A stretch of 64,000 bases of DNA from Phaeodactylum tricornutum CCAP 1055/1 (Eukaryota > Bacillariophyta > Bacillariophyceae > Surirellales > Neidiaceae). The notes beneath the pieces are model-generated. The model was not told where the DNA came from, made no database searches, and saw nothing but the letters and a program-made list of their open reading frames with translations. The stretch covers positions 620,001 to 684,000 of the forward strand of contig NC_011685.1 in assembly GCF_000150955.2 (NCBI RefSeq), written 5' to 3'. The position numbers were made by a program, and so were the translations under genes. Positions within the stretch are counted from its first letter, which is position 1. Every line of letters begins with the position of its first letter. Shown here piece by piece: positions 9,935-20,131 of this stretch.

Positions 9935-10608
9935 CGCATTGCATCGATATCCTGTAACTGTGTCAAAACTGCCGTAGAAAAAGGTGGGAAAAGAGAATCT
10001 GGTCGTCGCGCACGACCATGCGGGCCTCCGGAGAAAATCATCGGCGATGCGCAAATTGGCAGCTTACACGAGTATTTGGAACAATGAAGCACAGAGTCGA
10101 TCTCTAACGACCAAGTAGGGTTAACGGAACAGCTCACCGGTTTACGCTTACCAGCGGTACATTCTGCTACCAGATAACCTTCTACAACTTCAAGCAAATC
10201 CTGTTGGAATGTTTCCGTTGGAGCGATCCGATAGCAACAACAAGAATTATGTCAGGCAGTCGTTTGCCTTTCAAACAAAATGGAGTGAACTATACAATTT
10301 TAGAGCTGGAGCTTGCGCCCAAGAGAATAATGTCGTTAACAAGGCAAAAGCCTATGCTAGCTCAGGCCCATTGATCTAACGATACTGATCCAATTTCGTA
10401 TCGAAAAAATGGGCTCGCCGACTCTGCATGGAGACAGATTTTAAGCTGTTTTTTTTTATGAAGCAACAAGTTTTTTAGAGTATATATCGGATTTTCTGTA
10501 CGTGGAGCCGTCTGCGATATACGATGGAAATAAAGTGGTCTCCTCCACACTCTACACATGTATTGCTGCATTGACCTCAGGGGAAAGACTTGAACACGCG
10601 GCTTGAGG
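9935..10608. other. Intergenic region, 674 bases
   Basis: Lies between the 3' ends of the convergent PPR-like gene and first subtilase. AT-rich with a T8 run near 10450. Nothing gene-like recognised. Confidence 0.4.
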
Positions 10609-11898
10609 CTAATGCAATCGATAAGTGCTCAAGCGTCGGTTTGTAGAACCTTTAACATCGAACAATTGCTTCCTCATGGCATCGGTGACAACGCTTCTGA
10701 TTTTTCGACCCGCTTGCAAGTACAACGCGGCGACACCGGCCACGTGCGGTGATGCCATGGACGTCCCCGAATAAGTAACTGTTCCACCGTTTGAATCCAG
10801 CGAAAGGACGTCACTACCTGGTGCAAATATATCCACACAGCTTCCCCAGTTCGAGAACCAGGAACGGTAGTTAAATTCGTCAAATGAACCAACTACCAAA
10901 GCACCGGATGCTGACGAAGGAGAGTAGTTGCAGGCATTGTCGTCGTAGTTTCCTGCAGAGACTACCACGACCACCTTGGCCCTCGCGGCGGCCCTTACTG
11001 CCTTGTTCATAGGTCTGTTGCGGAATCCGCCAAGACTCATGTTGATAATAATTTTGCGTCTGGGGTTTCTTTTCTTGATCTTGGCCACATAATCAACGCC
11101 GGCAATAACACCACTCCAGGTCCCACCGCCATATTGATCGAGCACCTTGACATCGTGCAGGGAGACTTTTTTGGCCACGCCATAGGTTTTCGAGCCGACA
11201 ATTCCGGCTACGTGGGTACCGTGCCCGTACAGATCAGACCCACAAGCTGCGCGGAACATAATTGGACGTCGGTGAGCGCATTGCGTCAATTTTAAAGCCT
11301 ACTCAGCTCCACATGACATTTAAAGGCATCAAGCATTCCAACAACTTCTTCGAAGACATCAATTCGAAACAAGATGCAAGCTCATGTACTTACCTTCTCC
11401 AGTATAGGAAACACAACTCTTCACGCGACCTTCGAGTTCAGGATGATTTGCATAAATTCCTGTGTCAAGAATGTAGACATCAACGCCCCGCCCCGTGTAC
11501 GTGTAGTTGTAGCGATTGTCGTCTTGTCCGTCGGTGATGTCGAGACCCCAGGTGGGATTTCTCTGTATAGCATTCGCCTCCACGACAGTGTCCTCCGATA
11601 TCGAAAGAACGTCTTTCATGTTTAGCATCAAGTTCAGCAACGTATCAGGGATGTCCTTGACGGAAAAGCCTTTGAAGGCGTAGTCATAGGTTTCAATGAG
11701 ATTGTTTTGGAAAGCACGTTTGAGGACTTTCGTGGCAAAGCTCCTTGAGTCTGGGATTGTCGGATCCAGTTCAATGATGTACTGTCCTGTAATCGTCTTG
11801 TCTCCCTCAGCGCGTATGAGCTTGGGATGCGGGCCTAAAGTGGCCGAAATTGAAGGCAGCACCAGAGAAATTAGAACAACTTGGCGAAGAATCTTCAT
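10609..11898 (-). CDS. Subtilisin-like serine protease, paralog 1 (no tail)
   Basis: A secreted S8-family (proteinase K-like) endopeptidase of 380 aa. Exons are 11898-11394 and 11246-10609; the 147-nt intron (GTAAGT…GCGCAG) falls in phase 1 just before CGSDLYGHGTHVAG, the same codon as in the four other paralogs. The start is the ATG opening MKILRQ, giving a clean signal peptide ending near SISA. An I9-type propeptide follows (GQYIIELDPTIPDS…). Catalytic blocks are DVYILDTGI (Asp), GHGTHVAG (His), the oxyanion region VVSAGN, and SGTSMASPHVAG (Ser). Cys residues are present in the mature domain. The protein ends about 55 residues after the Ser block with no repeat tail. It stands 29 kb from the other four copies. 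It is the only copy with YGHGTH in place of NGHGTH. Confidence 0.92.
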
Positions 11899-13209
11899 GT
11901 TTAAGTTCCCTTTGAACACTTTTATGTGATTGTGGCAAGATCAGCTTTGTGCCGTTTTTAAAGACAAATGCGAATACAGTTTGATGAGGGGGAAGAGAGG
12001 GTGCACACGTCGTGACTGGGATCATTCAACGAAAGGCATAGTAGCATCATTCTAAATCTAGCCAAAAGCGAAGACTTTGTGGGTGTGACAGGTGCACTAC
12101 ACGAATAATTTGATCGTACAACAAAATTTATACTGGCCCCTTTCGGGAGAAGGAAGCAGCAAGAAAGCTAGGAGGGCGAATAGCATCGTGACTGAGATCA
12201 TCAAAGTATCAAAGGTAAGGATCGTTACGTGCACGAGAATGATGGATGGTTCTGATGAAGGTTCCTTTCGCAAAATCTTGAGCGCGCCTATCCATTGGGT
12301 GTTTTGGATTTGCAAGTCCTGAAGGAGGCATCAGATCTATCTAATAGATCTGGTTGATTGCGAAGAGTCTGGTCGCAGTCTGACAGTCAGGGAAAATACG
12401 AAAACTAAAACAATCGCATAAATGTTAAAAGGATCTATTGATCTTGGCACTGTTGGTAGGAATCAGCACATTGTGAGCGACCGCCAAACCGGTAAATTTG
12501 AAAGGGATCGCGACTCGATTCGGAAGCAATAAGTATCTCTTATTGTGATTCAAGCAGGATGGGCGAACTTTCGTTTACTGTCTACCCCGCTAGCGCATCT
12601 GATAGTCCGGAAGAAATGAACTGTAAGCGGCTTCCAACTCGAACAGCCTGACACTGTTTGCGACTGGATTCGGATCAAATGTATGTGTCTATTTGACACG
12701 TGAACAAGACGAGACAAACGTTGGCCTAGGTTCTGCGGTTTGCATGATAGTATGGAAAGATGAGACTCTAGAGGAGTGACTGTCAACCCGAACAAGTTGA
12801 CTCTGAAAGTGTTCGCGAATACATTAAGAAGCGTTAAGTATCCGTTCGGCTCTTCAGATCTTTGGTTTGTCCAAGGACAGTGACGTGCATCACTGTCAAA
12901 ACCAAGTATTTGTCTGTCGAGCTCCTTCCTAGACAGACATATCAAATCAAGGTCCTCATCCTAGCTTGCTGATACAGTTACTGTTGTTTCGGAGATATAC
13001 TGTTTTCATTTTGGAATGTCCCGTCCCGACTGTCACCGTCAATTCCGAATCGGTACCTAACGGCGTACAGGCACTACTGCCTGTGGAAGCGTTTAGCCTA
13101 CATCAAAATTGCAAATTATGATCTGACAGCGCTCTTAGTCGATCGGGGGAGGTAAAGGCATCGGCATTTTGCAGTCAAAGTTCCCAGTACTAGACAGTGA
13201 AAGACAAAA
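11899..13209. other. Gene-poor region, 1.3 kb
   Basis: Holds the promoter of subtilase 1 (right to left) and of the nuclease gene. A 131-codon minus frame (12550-12945) has no family features or matching context, and I do not support it. No RNA gene or repeat recognised. Confidence 0.4.
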
Positions 13210-14385
13210 ATGTGGATACGTACCGCCAAGAAAGTCAATAAGCGACATCTGGCGGGTGTCGTTGCGGGGATATTGTTAGTGAATACGGTAGATGCTTCAT
13301 CCAACGAAGCCGGCCAAGCGCCGAGTTCTTCCTGGTGGTCCTGGAACAAGGAGAAGCCCGGAGAGACGGCAAGCCAAACCGATATCAATGAAAGACAAGC
13401 GCGGAAAGATAAATATCCACAAATACTACGGACGCCGCGATCTGTCGTTGATCACAGCTTGTCGGGTGTTTCGCCGCTAAGTCCCGTCCGAATCCTTCGC
13501 CCCAATCCTCATTTGGAAATTGCCTTTGACGTTCGCAATCGCAATCCCGTGTACGTACTCGAACGGATGGTGGTGACGGAGGAGAAGAATAACAAAACTC
13601 CCAAAAAACGACACAATTTCTACGAAGAAATGTCTCTGCCGGAATCCTTTCGTGCTCGCAATCAGCACTACCATCAATCCGGCTATGATCGAGGCCATAT
13701 GGCACCGGCGGCAGACTTTGGGTACCAGGATGTTGACGGTGATCCGGTAGCGGCGGATACCTACACGCTGTGTAACATTGCGCCGCAGCAATCCGATTTC
13801 AACCGCGGCATCTGGGCCAACCTCGAGGCGTGGACGCGGCGTGTCGCGCGGGACGCCTCGCAAAGGCGAGACCGGACAACGTACGTAGTTACCGGGCCGT
13901 TGTGGCTACCCCGTCAGCAAGTGGCGCCGCAAAAGTTTTTGTACAGTTATCCGGCATTGGGGACGCCACCAAGTCTCGTCGCGGTCCCAACGCATTTTTT
14001 TAAAGTCGTGGTGGTGGTGGCTGCCGATGCACCGGGTGGTCACCATCACATTCACAGTTTTGCGTGCTTTGTGTTGGCCAACGACGAACAGTCGAATCAA
14101 AGGACACTCGCGGACGCATTGGTACGATGGACGGATCTGGAAGCCGTGACGGGCTTGGAATTGTTTCCCCAATGGGTTTCACCCGACTGGAAAAAGGCTG
14201 CCGACGTGATGACCACGCGGCAGATCTTAACGAATACCAAAGGGCAAGCCCAGGGTGCCATTGCTACGGTTCCTCTACTGCTCACGGACGGGAGTAAGAC
14301 CACCTCTAAGAATGACCATAAGATTCTACGCCAGTATGCGGATCTGACACACCTCTGTCAGGGCGGCAAGTGCCAACGCAGCTAA
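13210..14385 (+). CDS. NUC1: DNA/RNA non-specific endonuclease, EndoG/NUC1 family
   Basis: A 391-aa sugar-nonspecific nuclease with the ββα-metal fold. The signature YDRGHMAPAADF (about residues 158-169) carries the catalytic His. The metal-binding Asn lies in the NIAPQQSDFNRGIWANLE block about 30 residues on. VTGPLWLP and the later FFKVVV strand also fit the family. The N-terminus has a short basic stretch and a hydrophobic segment (residues 12-28, GVVAGILLVNTV), suiting a mitochondrial intermembrane-space or membrane-anchored enzyme as in yeast Nuc1p and animal EndoG; localisation is inference. No intron is needed. The C-terminal 60 residues extend past the core. Confidence 0.92.
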   Translation: MWIRTAKKVNKRHLAGVVAGILLVNTVDASSNEAGQAPSSSWWSWNKEKPGETASQTDINERQARKDKYPQILRTPRSVVDHSLSGVSPLSPVRILRPNPHLEIAFDVRNRNPVYVLERMVVTEEKNNKTPKKRHNFYEEMSLPESFRARNQHYHQSGYDRGHMAPAADFGYQDVDGDPVAADTYTLCNIAPQQSDFNRGIWANLEAWTRRVARDASQRRDRTTYVVTGPLWLPRQQVAPQKFLYSYPALGTPPSLVAVPTHFFKVVVVVAADAPGGHHHIHSFACFVLANDEQSNQRTLADALVRWTDLEAVTGLELFPQWVSPDWKKAADVMTTRQILTNTKGQAQGAIATVPLLLTDGSKTTSKNDHKILRQYADLTHLCQGGKCQRS

Positions 14386-14701
14386 CTATGAGCTAAAAGT
14401 CTATAGGTCTTTCGCAACTGACTTTGATGCAACGTTATACTGATGTTGCTTCCTCGGGGCAGTATGGGCGTCCTTTGGTTGTTGCACAGTCTGCATCGTT
14501 GCCATACAAGTCGACAACGACTGGTATGCCGGACTGCACCTATCGTACCGTGTGGGGTCCATCACGGAGTGGCCTTTTGCCGTTTTTAGACCCATATGCT
14601 CTCTTTGTAAACACTATCCATCTGGTGTGATTTCGTACTCCCGGAAGCTCTTCGTAGCGATAGGGGGCCTTCTCGTGTCAATTTTATAAATGGTGAATGG
14701 T
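14386..14701. other. Intergenic region, 316 bases
   Basis: Convergent 3' ends of the nuclease gene and the small membrane protein. Nothing further recognised. Confidence 0.4.
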
Positions 14702-15208
14702 CTAGAAGGGCAGATATAGTTCACCGCGTGCATAGAGTCGCATTGTTTCGTATCCGTAGGCGCCTAGAAATCCGGCAATGGCCACCAACGTAAAGATTGG
14801 GATGAACCAATCACGTTCCGATCCGGTCGTGCGGTCGTTCGCGGGCGTGGCGGTTTCGTCGGCACGGGTGACCGTGTTCCGTGGGGCGTCGGTTGCGGTT
14901 GTTGCGTCCCGTTCCCTCTGTAGAGACTGCAAGATGGCCAATTGATCATTGTGACGGTCGTTCTTGTGGTTATTATTTTTGTTGTTGTTCTTGTTGTTGC
15001 TACTGCAGAACAAGCACGGGGATCGGGGTGGACGCCCTGGGAAGGGATACGGAGATACACTTGACCGTGACAACACGCAAGGTACGAACGCCATTGTGGG
15101 AACGACACACGACGTCCCGTAGACCATTGTCCGCATCCATGCCGTCACCAGTATCCCTACGATTAGCAGCACACCGTTGCCATTGGTCCGTCGCCAAGCT
15201 AGGGACAT
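14702..15208 (-). CDS. Small plastid-type membrane protein, hypothetical
   Basis: 168 aa from the ATG at 15208; an upstream extension to 15292 has no ATG. The N-terminus has a hydrophobic signal-like segment (VLLIVGILVTAW) followed by TMAFVPCVL, close to the diatom plastid cleavage motif. An Asn/Lys-rich linker and a helix follow (LAILQSLQRERDA). The last 35 residues form one predicted transmembrane helix (FIPIFTLVAIAGFLGAYGY) and a short polar tail. This layout fits a nucleus-encoded single-span thylakoid or envelope protein, but I recognise no family. Length and composition make a real gene likely. Confidence 0.6.
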   Translation of the reverse strand: MSLAWRRTNGNGVLLIVGILVTAWMRTMVYGTSCVVPTMAFVPCVLSRSSVSPYPFPGRPPRSPCLFCSSNNKNNNKNNNHKNDRHNDQLAILQSLQRERDATTATDAPRNTVTRADETATPANDRTTGSERDWFIPIFTLVAIAGFLGAYGYETMRLYARGELYLPF

Positions 15209-15558
15209 GGTTGGAGACTGTGATTCCGGAAAAGTGTACTCGCGACAGCCCTGACCGGACCATGGGGTGAGGGCGCGCGTACAAATCACCAATGGATAGT
15301 CTTTTGGGCATTGGATTGGGTGGTAGTAGACCCTACCCTACTGAACAGGTATTCTCCTATCCATCGAACCGTTCGCACCGTACCGTACCGCGCGGTACTC
15401 TATAGACGGCAAAACGACTTTCGTAACGTATATATTGGATACGTATAAGTAGATTGTTATATGAATTCCTACGGACTATGTTTCCATAAGTAAAAAAATG
15501 ACACGAGAATCGACCACCAGCCAGCAAGCATATTCCGTCGGGCGCCCCACGGTCGCGC

Positions 15559-15597
<39 letters not shown>

Positions 15598-15945
15598 TAT
15601 GCGCACGGACCGGACCGACTACGACAACAACACGCTGGACTCGCACCTAGCGTTTCGGCAAAATGCACACTACGTCGTGCCGTGCCGTCTCCCACGTTGT
15701 CCCATTGGCGCCCGAGTAGAGTTGTTGTTGTTGTTGTTGCGTTTGCGTGTGCGGCAACGTATTGTGTGGACTCGTCCAGGAAATCTTGGCAATTCGGCAG
15801 CACCCGTGCTTCCGAAATAACGATACACACAAAGAGTGTTCCGCAGACAGGTCGTCTTGTTTGCCGTTGGCACACTAGAGCGTTCGACTGGATAGGCTTG
15901 GCGTTGTCGTTGCGGCTCCTTTCCACCACACCAGTTCTTCGCTGT
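15209..15945. promoter_or_regulatory. Divergent intergenic region with (TG)n
   Basis: 737 bases between divergent genes. It contains a long TG/GT run at about 15559-15600 and CAA/GTT runs near 15721-15740. The reading frame of the downstream gene stays open back to 15565, so a longer N-terminus is formally possible, but the low-complexity content argues against it. Confidence 0.45.
15559..15600. repeat. (TG)n microsatellite
   Basis: Nearly uninterrupted GT units, one of four CA/TG runs in the first 18 kb, here in the 5' flank of a gene. Confidence 0.9.
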
Positions 15946-18124
15946 ATGAACCCATCCGGAATGCGTGCCGCAGTCCAGCGTCCCCTGGACGCTCCGGAAA
16001 CGCATCACCCCGGACGTTCCCGGAACAGCAACAGTTCGAACCGACCGTTGGACAGCGCTTCGACCAATTCGTACCGTTCCACGCATTCCAGTCGATCGTC
16101 CGTGCTGGAACGCGCCCGTGAGTACAACCGACGAGTCGAACAACAGAATCACCGGAGCAAGAGTCTGGAACGAACCACCACGAGTACTTCCGAAGCCGGC
16201 AGTCTGGCGTCCCGGACGTATCCCTCCAGTGCCGCGGGGAGTCGTTCCCAATCGGCGTCGCGCGCGACACCGCACGCACGCCTCGGCACCCGCGAACGAG
16301 CCATGGCCAGTGTCCGCAAGGAACGGAACCACGCGACGACGACCACTGCGGCAGCTGCCAGTCATACTCCACCCGGAATGGCGACCTCCCGACATGCGGT
16401 GGGTCGGAGTACGTCCTACACACAACCCTCCACACCCGTCTCGGCGTACAGTCGACCCGATACCGAAACGGCAACCCCGCAATCGAATGCATCGCGTCGG
16501 ATGTGGACCGAGACGCCGTCTTCGAAAGCTACCCAGAGTTTGTCCGCGACGAAAATGTCGCCCACCCGGTCTCTGAAATCGGCACGGTCCTCGCACAAGG
16601 GCGAAGCCGTCGTCTCGCCGGAACTGTTAGTCGACGCATTGAGCGGACACGAAGATGGCTTGTTGGCGATTGCGGAACGCTTGATGGAGCACTACGATGG
16701 AGGTTACGATGTCATGGGCGAAGCTATTATTGACGCCTTTGCCGATGTCCAGAAACTATTTCAACACGTCGTGGAAGCCGCACATATGGAAGGTGCCGCC
16801 TTTGAAGCCTCCCGCTGCGAAACAGAAATGGCGGAACTCCGCCGACAAGCCGCCGCGGGAGAATTGTCCAACGGTGCTCACGACGACTTGTCGCCCAGGA
16901 ATCCGACCGCACAAGACGCCAACACACCCGGAGCTCCCACGAGACACGACGAATTCATTGATCAAGACGTCAAGGATATACTCACGGAGGCCATTCGCCA
17001 AGGCGCCGCTTTTCGCGACCAGAACGCCTACACGGATTGTCTCGAGCTGTACGAACAAGCGTGTCAGGAGGCATCCGCAATGTTGCCCGTCGATTCGGAT
17101 CACCGTGGGCGCCTCCAATTGTCCATTGCACGCACCGAATCCATGAGTGCCGAACGCGCCTGTGCCATTCTACGCTACGCCATGGATGACGTTTTGCGCA
17201 GCGGGCTCCGCGTTGGTCGTACCCCCCTCCCGGACCCCTCCAAACGCGCCGACGTGGTATTGAGCAAACCCTTGTCTCACCTTGGTGTCACGGGAGGCCT
17301 CAACGGCCAAGCCGGAGTCGTTCAGAGCTCGGTCGAAGCCTTGGCCTCGCTCACGGAGGAAATGAAGGAAATTATGGGTGCGCCAGTGTACGCCGATACA
17401 CCCCTGCAAGCCGTGGCACACCGGTTTTGGATCGAACTTAACGAAGCCCAAAAATCGGCCCAAAAGAATGAAGCCCGGTTGGAACAGAATTTGGGCAAAC
17501 TAAAGGGTGATTTCCTGCTCGCCAAGGCGGTACGTGCTGTTGTGTGTGTGTGTGCGTGTGTGTGCGTGCATTCGCATTTCTGGAAACGCTTCAATTCAAT
17601 TCTGCTTCCTTATTCATTATGACTGACATGGAGTTTTATTGTAGGAATGGGAGGAGAAGTTGAGCCAATCGAACGAAACGGCGGACTCATACAAGCAGAA
17701 ATACGAACGAATGAAAGAACAGCACAAACATGAGCAATACATGGACCAGGCTAGATCCTTTCCCTCACGAGTTCACGACGACGACGCCAACGACACACCC
17801 ACCATGTACGGATCGGTCAGATCAGCAGCATCCGGGAAAGCTGGTTCCGTTGCATCCGGCGTGAGCGGATTGGCTCAGCATGCGAAATCTATCGTCAATT
17901 CCATGAATAGTATGAATTGCGCTGCCATGAGTGATGACCGGGCGAGCCCGCAAATGAATATGGACGAATTGGAAATTCACTCCGCATCTCGTGGTCGGTC
18001 CTCGTCGCAGCGCTTCTCGAATCGGTCTTCTCCGCATTTACAACCGCCCCATTCCGCACCCCGGAACAAACTCTCAAAGTCCTTTCGGGAATACTCAAAA
18101 TCCCCGCAACGAATGGACGTATAG
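15946..18124 (+). CDS. Ser/Arg-rich protein with helical central domain, hypothetical
   Basis: Two exons, 15946-17529 and 17645-18124, give 687 aa. The donor GCG|GTACGT, acceptor TTGTAG and phase-0 continuity support a 115-nt intron containing a (TG)n run. The first 220 residues are Ser/Arg/Thr-rich and disordered. From about 225 a helical domain begins (LVDALSGHEDGLLAIAERLMEHYDGG…), then a TPR/MIT-like two-helix unit (DILTEAIRQGAAFRDQ, LELYEQACQEASAML), then a coiled coil spanning the exon junction (KLKGDFLLAKA | EWEEKLSQ). The tail is again Ser/Arg-rich. The acidic-tubulin or phosphorylation-prone pattern suggests a cytoskeletal or scaffold role, but no family is recognised. The ATG chosen is the first after the low-complexity upstream stretch. 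Confidence 0.75.
17540..17570. repeat. (TG)n microsatellite in intron
   Basis: TG/TGCG repeats start about ten bases after the splice donor, as in the hemF intron where CA repeats occupy the centre. Confidence 0.85.
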
Positions 18125-18272
18125 GTACTATTATGTATGGAGGAAGTCGAATAGGAATAAGTGAACAATGTTTGATTGTGGTGCTGCTGCTTGGAGATGG
18201 ACAAAGTTGTGTTGACTGGACGCACAAGGTTAATTTTTATCTGTTAATCTATGAACGGTTATGAAATTCAAG

Positions 18273-19859
18273 TCATCTTTTCACGTCGCCCTTTGCTCGT
18301 TTCCTGGGAGAAGGATTTAGATCGGCCCGCGTCCAAGCTGCTTTCAGGGCGTGCGCCACCTTTTGCACATCCTCGGGTTCGAATGATTGAACGTAGTCGT
18401 CGACTTTGGCCATCCATTCGGCAGCATACTTTTGACTCCCGGTGTCGCCTAGACTCACCAAGGCTCGTGCTGCTCCCATAGTGACATCCGCAAGTAGGTG
18501 TCCCCGGTGTAAGCGTAGGCCCAACCGATTCACGTACCGAAACAACCGTTCCAGCATGTCCATGGCTTCCGCAATCGATCCCAGATCGGCCTCCCCTTGG
18601 TTGTCACTTAGCAAACCGCCGTGCAGCGCTTGTAACTTTTGATCCAACAGTAGTAGTAACAGTATATTCGTCGTCCAGTGTTGGGCACCCAAAACGCTGC
18701 TGCATATCTGAAGTTGCTGCTCCAGTAACTCCTCTCGTACTTGCTCGGCCTCCTCATCGTCGCCATCATCGTTGAGTTTATTCTTTTCCATCGCGGCGTG
18801 GTCTCGCAGAAAAGTAACCGTTTTGTCCGTCACAGCGGTTGCTATTTTCCACAAGACGGCATGATTAGAGTCGCTAGGAAATATTTTCGCGTGGCAATGC
18901 TCGCATTCCATCCTTTTCTGGGCCGCGTTATGGTCGGGAGTTTGACGGATCATTGCGTAGTGGACGCTCTGTTCGTCATCGTACTGAACATCTTCGTCTA
19001 GTTGGCGCTGTCCCGTTCTTCTTGGGTGACAAATGGGGCAAGGGATAGCACTCGCGTTGTCCGGCAGGCTCGTTTTACAGCGATCACACGCACACGTAAA
19101 GTGCTTGGTGCCTAACAACGACGCCTGGCGCGTCGGTCGGTCCGCATAGAGCAAAAGCCCTAAATAGGATATCGTGATTTCGTCGCCGTTCGCAATGGGC
19201 GCACAAGCCACAATGCTTTGGCGGTCTTGTTCCGTTCCAAGCCCAAGCTGAACGACTGCGTTGGGGTCGCACGAGTGGTTGATCCGACTTATGCTGTCGT
19301 AAACGCGGCCACCTTCAAAACTGTTCCCCGACCACAAAAGCATGACCTTTTGTAGAGTGCCATCATCCATCGCCCCATTTTGCGCCAGATTGGAATCGAT
19401 CCGAATGTTTTCCTTTACGTATTGCAATGCTTGCTTTGACACTTCTATGATGTCCGCTTCCGCTTCGCTGTTGGCGGAAGGTGATTTTTCCGTAGTCGTG
19501 AGCGGTGGACAATACAACTTGAGAAAGCGCTGTTTGGAATCAACGGACACTTCCGAAGCGGCAAAACAAAGCGCTGCTTGTACCATGCCCTTAAACTTTC
19601 CGTAATGTGCCTCCTTGATGGAAGCAGGAACCTGAATGGCCCTCCATAAACTGCGTTTGTCGTCGTCCGTGGTCCCTGCTGGGTTCGTCTCAATCGTTTG
19701 TTCCACGAGGGCTCCAACGATGGCGCTTTCCAATTCCTTTGTAGTTGGTGCTAGATGAATCAAAGGAGTATTTTCCTGGAGAATTTGATCCCCAATCTGA
19801 TAGTCCTGAGTAGCAAAAAGTCCAGATCCCCCCAACGATTCAGCGCGTACCTCCGTCAT
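18273..19859 (-). CDS. SET-domain lysine methyltransferase (SMYD-like)
   Basis: 528 aa, no intron needed. The N-terminal SET half begins at GGSGLFATQDYQIGDQIL, the usual SAM-binding start. The split SET domain then has RINHSCDPNAVVQLGLG (around residue 200) and GDEITISYLG, the NHSC and GEE…Y motifs that bind SAM and shape the active site. A post-SET zinc cluster follows (FTCACDRC … IPCPIC). A second CxxC…H-like group (MECEHCHAKIF) and C-terminal TPR-like helices complete a SMYD-type layout; a clear MYND finger is not seen inside the SET insert. Substrate may be histone or non-histone protein; not determinable here. Confidence 0.88.
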   Translation of the reverse strand: MTEVRAESLGGSGLFATQDYQIGDQILQENTPLIHLAPTTKELESAIVGALVEQTIETNPAGTTDDDKRSLWRAIQVPASIKEAHYGKFKGMVQAALCFAASEVSVDSKQRFLKLYCPPLTTTEKSPSANSEAEADIIEVSKQALQYVKENIRIDSNLAQNGAMDDGTLQKVMLLWSGNSFEGGRVYDSISRINHSCDPNAVVQLGLGTEQDRQSIVACAPIANGDEITISYLGLLLYADRPTRQASLLGTKHFTCACDRCKTSLPDNASAIPCPICHPRRTGQRQLDEDVQYDDEQSVHYAMIRQTPDHNAAQKRMECEHCHAKIFPSDSNHAVLWKIATAVTDKTVTFLRDHAAMEKNKLNDDGDDEEAEQVREELLEQQLQICSSVLGAQHWTTNILLLLLLDQKLQALHGGLLSDNQGEADLGSIAEAMDMLERLFRYVNRLGLRLHRGHLLADVTMGAARALVSLGDTGSQKYAAEWMAKVDDYVQSFEPEDVQKVAHALKAAWTRADLNPSPRKRAKGDVKR

Positions 19860-20131
19860 GGTGGATTGTTGACGAGGAGAGGGCTAGAAGGTCTTTGACG
19901 TTAGTTGTGAGCAAATACACTCTTGGCCGTCAGTGAGTTTCGGATTTTGAATTGGATGGTCGGCGTCCAGTCGTTGTTGTGTCGCACTCCTTCACTGGGA
20001 GCAAAAAGCCTGTCCGTTGCAGCTTTCCTCTACTCCATCTAGGTAGCTCACAGCTAGATCGTCAACCTTTATTTACTCTCTAATGTACGTCACGGACGTA
20101 GGCTCGGGGTATAATATACAGACCAAACAGG

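Noticed and set aside
12550-12945. 131-codon minus-strand frame
   Set aside because: No recognisable motifs, composition like intergenic DNA, no partner exon.
15565-15945. N-terminal extension of the Ser/Arg-rich protein, beginning in (TG)n
   Set aside because: The open frame arises from repeat DNA (Cys/Val and Val runs); the ATG at 15946 starts the protein-like composition.
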